Shown here: in pieces, positions 61,347-64,000 of the stretch
Numbering within the stretch: the stretch's first letter is position 1
How the letters are laid out: each line of letters starts with the position of its first letter
Source of the DNA: Blastomyces gilchristii SLH14081
Lineage: Eukaryota > Ascomycota > Eurotiomycetes > Onygenales > Ajellomycetaceae
Assembly: GCF_000003855.2 (NCBI RefSeq)
Contig: NW_003101681.1
Coordinates: forward strand, 2,611,893 to 2,675,892
DNA length: 64,000 bases
Direction: 5' to 3'
The notes under the pieces: generated by a model
Databases searched by the model: none
What the model saw: only the letters and a program-made list of their open reading frames with translations
Told to the model about the DNA's origin: nothing
Program-made: the position numbers and the translations under genes

Positions 61347-63073
61347 TCAGCTCTCATCTTCTCGATTCCCATTAGCCAGTTTGACCCGTTCATCGTCAGA
61401 ATAAGAGGGTAGGCCTGAAGATCGCGCGTGCAAGGGCTGTTCCGATAGCGGAATCTTGGCCTCGGTCAGCGCAAACTGGGGCAGAGAATTCTCGACCGGG
61501 ATTTCGTTCTCATCTTGATCGTGGTGGAGAGAATCAGGGTTATTTTCCTTCATGAGATAGTCTGGCTTCTCAGCCGGCCAGCCCGTGTGATTTAAGCCAT
61601 GTGACCACAGCGCATCCAAGATGTGCGGAAATGCCTGATCAGCAACGTCCCTCGCCCAGAGGAAGTCCAGGTGCTCATAGTGGGAAATCGATATTGCTTG
61701 TGTATGGCTCGGGAGTTCCTCGAGCATCACATCGATATCCACTAGACTATCACGACCCCCATAAACGAGGACGATTGGCGTTTTGATATTCTTTGTGGGG
61801 AATTTTGCGGGCTTGTAGTAGCGGTTGCTTTTATTAATGCTGACAGAGGGTCCTGCATCGTCATCGTACATCTGAAAGCTCTTGTTGCGGATAATCTGGA
61901 ACCAATGTACGACGGACTTGGTGCTTGTGAATGAGTAGAGATGCGGATATGCCGCAAGTTTCTGATCGCTGCTGATGTTGACGCCGCTCCAGTTGAACAG
62001 GAATGAGAGGGATATGTCGATGATGCGGACAAAAATAGGTGGGTAGAGGATTGTTTGCCACATGGGTGTGGAACTGAGGATGCTTCGACGCCCGAATGCT
62101 AAGAAGAGAACGTTCGGAGACGCTTTCATGAGAGCGTCGACAACTCCATTGGCAAGTCCAGCTGGAGACATTGCCGGGGCTAGTGCTATGAATAAGTTGA
62201 TTTTTTGGTTGAGTGTAGGGTGGATAGAGAGTGTAGCGAATGCTTGTGCGGTCCCTTGGGAGAATCCTATATAGGATAATGCCTTCTGTGAAGTGACAGA
62301 CAGTATGTATTCGATACTGTCGGGGATGTCGTAGAAGGCGAATTCGTCCATGGAGAAATCCCAGAAGGCTATTGATGATGGAGCGTGGGTTCCTGACTTC
62401 TTTGAGTACTTGTTCCCTCTATTGTTTCCAAACCATACATCATATCCTTTATCGACGAGCTGGAATGGGAGGCAACGCTTTTCGTCTGTCAAACAGACCC
62501 ATACTTCACTATTCATGAGCAAACCATGGTGCAGATAAACTACTGGCTTCTGACGGGTGCCGTCGTAAGCGTTAGCTTTCGAGAAGCTTTCGCCTTTCTT
62601 CCGCGGCAGTCTGTGCAAACCAAGAAGATAGCCATCGCCCGTTTGCACTACATGCTCTTCCGCTTCATAGCCCCAGAGCGAGCACAGTTCTAGAAAGTCT
62701 GAAGCACGCGCAATCTTTCCTGAGGTTGATGTTTGCAGCGCTCGTACTCGGCGCCCTTGTGGCGAAGCCAAAACCTTGAATATGACCTTAGACTGCTGAT
62801 AGCAAAATTGTATGATCGGCTGAGCTGTGTTAAAAAGGTCAGAGTTATTGTTCCGGAGTAGAAGATAACGTTGATACTTACGAAGACAGAATGTTATGAT
62901 ATGTAATAGGCCTTCGATGAATATTAATACGAGCGAGCTGAATAGGGCTAGATACTCGTTCCTGAGGACAACCAAGACGCCGTTAATTACATTTCAGGGG
63001 TACTGTGACAAGCGGTTAGCAAAGGCGATCTAACTCACCAGAACAGCCTTCCAATGAATGGAACACGAGCCAT
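61347..63073 (-). CDS. Membrane-anchored acid-lipase/steryl-ester-hydrolase-like enzyme
   Basis: Exons 63073-63039, 62961-62882 and 62824-61347 give 530 residues. The start MARVPFIGRLFWNEYL is followed by a hydrophobic segment (about 16-38), a probable membrane anchor or hairpin. The N-terminal AB-hydrolase-lipase region reads LCSLWGYEAEEHVVQTGDGYLL. Catalytic features are HHGLLMNSEVWV (oxyanion), GFSQGTAQ (nucleophile Ser in GxSxG), GGRDSLVD (acid Asp) and HYEHLDFLWA (His). These match the Tgl1/Yeh1/Yeh2 steryl-ester-hydrolase and acid-lipase family, often on lipid droplets or membranes. The tail after about residue 465 is acidic and probably disordered. The substrate (steryl esters or triacylglycerol) is inferred. 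Intron 2 is 57 nt, a multiple of three and free of stops. It diverges from the COA5 gene. Confidence 0.88.
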
Positions 63074-63509
63074 ATTTCAAACTCTTTCAGCGACACGGCC
63101 AAACACCTAGAGTATAAAATTACAGCAACATAGGTAAAAAGGGGAGCAAGAAGGAATGATGTTCTGCGTTGGATGTGATATTATTAAATCAAATGGCTTC
63201 GCGACGTCATAAAAACACTGCGCCGAAGCCCAAAAAGGGAAAGTCTACCGGTTGCTTATGTCACCCAGATAAAGTTTTGCAACTAGACTGTTTATAATTT
63301 AGCGCCTAGCTCCCTTCAACCGCGGGAATCATCCACGCAGAAGAATGAAGACTTGAACCCAACCGCCGTGCTGTTTCCTGGAGTCGCCTGCAATATCTTT
63401 TAAGAATATATATAGCCTGTTAAAACGGCATTTGGATTGATTCCCACCAATATAGATATATGCTGTTCAGCCATAAGCCCCTTGGTGAAGAAACAGAGAT
63501 AAATTCACT
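63074..63509. promoter_or_regulatory. Bidirectional promoter of lipase and COA5/PET191 genes
   Basis: 436 bp between divergent start codons. It has AT-rich patches (63403-63460) and no other frame. No specific operator could be recognised. Confidence 0.45.
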
Positions 63510-64000
63510 ATGCCTAGCTCTTGCAAAGATATCCGTATGCGTCAAATTCCCATGCTCCTCCTGCGCTCCGCTCCGCTCCGCCTTTGACATTCATATCCCT
63601 ATGGATGAGCCAAGTTTCCCTTATCTCTCTCTCTCCTATTAACTAATCGCTAACTAAAACGTCTGCTGTTAATGTAGGCCTCGCACTGGCGCAATGCTTG
63701 CAGCAATCCGATTGTATAATGGTCCAAGGCAAAACACCGCAAGAGTGCCTCCAACCCCCCTACCTCGATACCCTGCCCGTGAAATGCCAGCAACTGCGCA
63801 AAGGCCTTAGTGATTGCAAGTGCGTTTTAGCTTTCTCCTATTCCACATCTTTCAATTCCAACCTCTCCTCTTCATTTTTGTCCTTTTTGCTTCATGACAG
63901 ACCACCTCATCAACAAAGCGAATACTCCCTAGCTAACAATTTCCATTTCTCAAACACACACAGACGAGGGATGGTAGACATGCGCAAACGGTTCCGCGGC
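63510..64000 (+). CDS. coa5: Cytochrome c oxidase assembly factor COA5/PET191 (3' end cut by window)
   Basis: Exons 63510-63534, 63678-63819 and 63964-64000 onward give 68 residues before the window ends. The start is MPSSCKDIR, joined in phase to LALAQCLQQSDCIMVQG, then TPQECLQPPYLDTLPVKC, then RGMVDMRKRFRG. CX9C pairs are visible as C5-C15 and again in CQQLRKGLSDC, with a CX10C between. This Cys pattern and the MPSSCKDIR and RGMVDMRKRFRG blocks identify Pet191/COA5, an intermembrane-space protein imported by Mia40 and needed for complex IV assembly. The family is only about 75-110 residues long, so few codons are missing. The exons are too short to stand out as reading frames. Introns are 143 and 144 nt with GTATGC and GTGCGT donors. 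Confidence 0.93.

Overview
This is a gene-bearing stretch of a filamentous ascomycete nuclear genome. Genes are split by short GT-AG introns (mostly 45-150 nt) with CTAAC/CTGAC-like branch sites, intergenic DNA is long (0.4-4.6 kb) and full of microsatellites and homopolymers, and the protein families are those of Eurotiomycetes. A sharply bounded A+T-rich block without CG dinucleotides (27552-28676) next to ordinary GC DNA fits the Onygenales (a Blastomyces/Emmonsia/Histoplasma-like fungus). That placement is an inference from style, not from a marker gene. There is one 119-base assembly gap (58144-58262).

Layout: 2298-6873 (-) very large Ser/Pro-rich disordered protein; 8525-9727 (+) epoxide-hydrolase-type alpha/beta hydrolase; 11143-12141 (-) secreted, GPI-anchored BIM1/X325-like copper protein; 15910-18196 (-) Cti6-like PHD-finger protein; 20701-22764 (+) conserved protein with a CxxC/basic C-terminal block; 26275-26971 (+) four-span MARVEL-like membrane protein; 29774-31634 (-) protein with an N-terminal AreA-GATA-like domain; 36255-37795 (-) mitochondrial-type short-chain dehydrogenase; 39803-49978 leucine-catabolism cluster; 51367-53050 (-) Rsr1/Bud1 Ras-family GTPase in seven exons; 57328-58439 (-) broken MYND-type gene around the gap; 60169-60660 (-) frameshifted relic of a secreted GPI protein; 61347-63073 (-) membrane-anchored acid-lipase/steryl-ester-hydrolase-like enzyme; 63510-64000 (+) COA5/PET191 cytochrome oxidase assembly factor, cut by the window end.

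The clearest functional unit is the leucine cluster. It holds mccA (3-methylcrotonyl-CoA carboxylase biotin subunit), an uncharacterised acidic protein gene, ivd (isovaleryl-CoA dehydrogenase) and mccB (carboxyltransferase subunit). ivd and mccB diverge from a 461-bp promoter. IVD makes 3-methylcrotonyl-CoA and MCC carboxylates it, both in the mitochondrial matrix. The uncharacterised gene between them shares an exact 14-bp promoter element with mccA, and mccA shares a CCGAGC-type motif with the ivd/mccB promoter.

For split genes I give the outer limits in the coordinates and the exon joins in the evidence. All joins were worked out by hand from splice signals, phase and family expectation.
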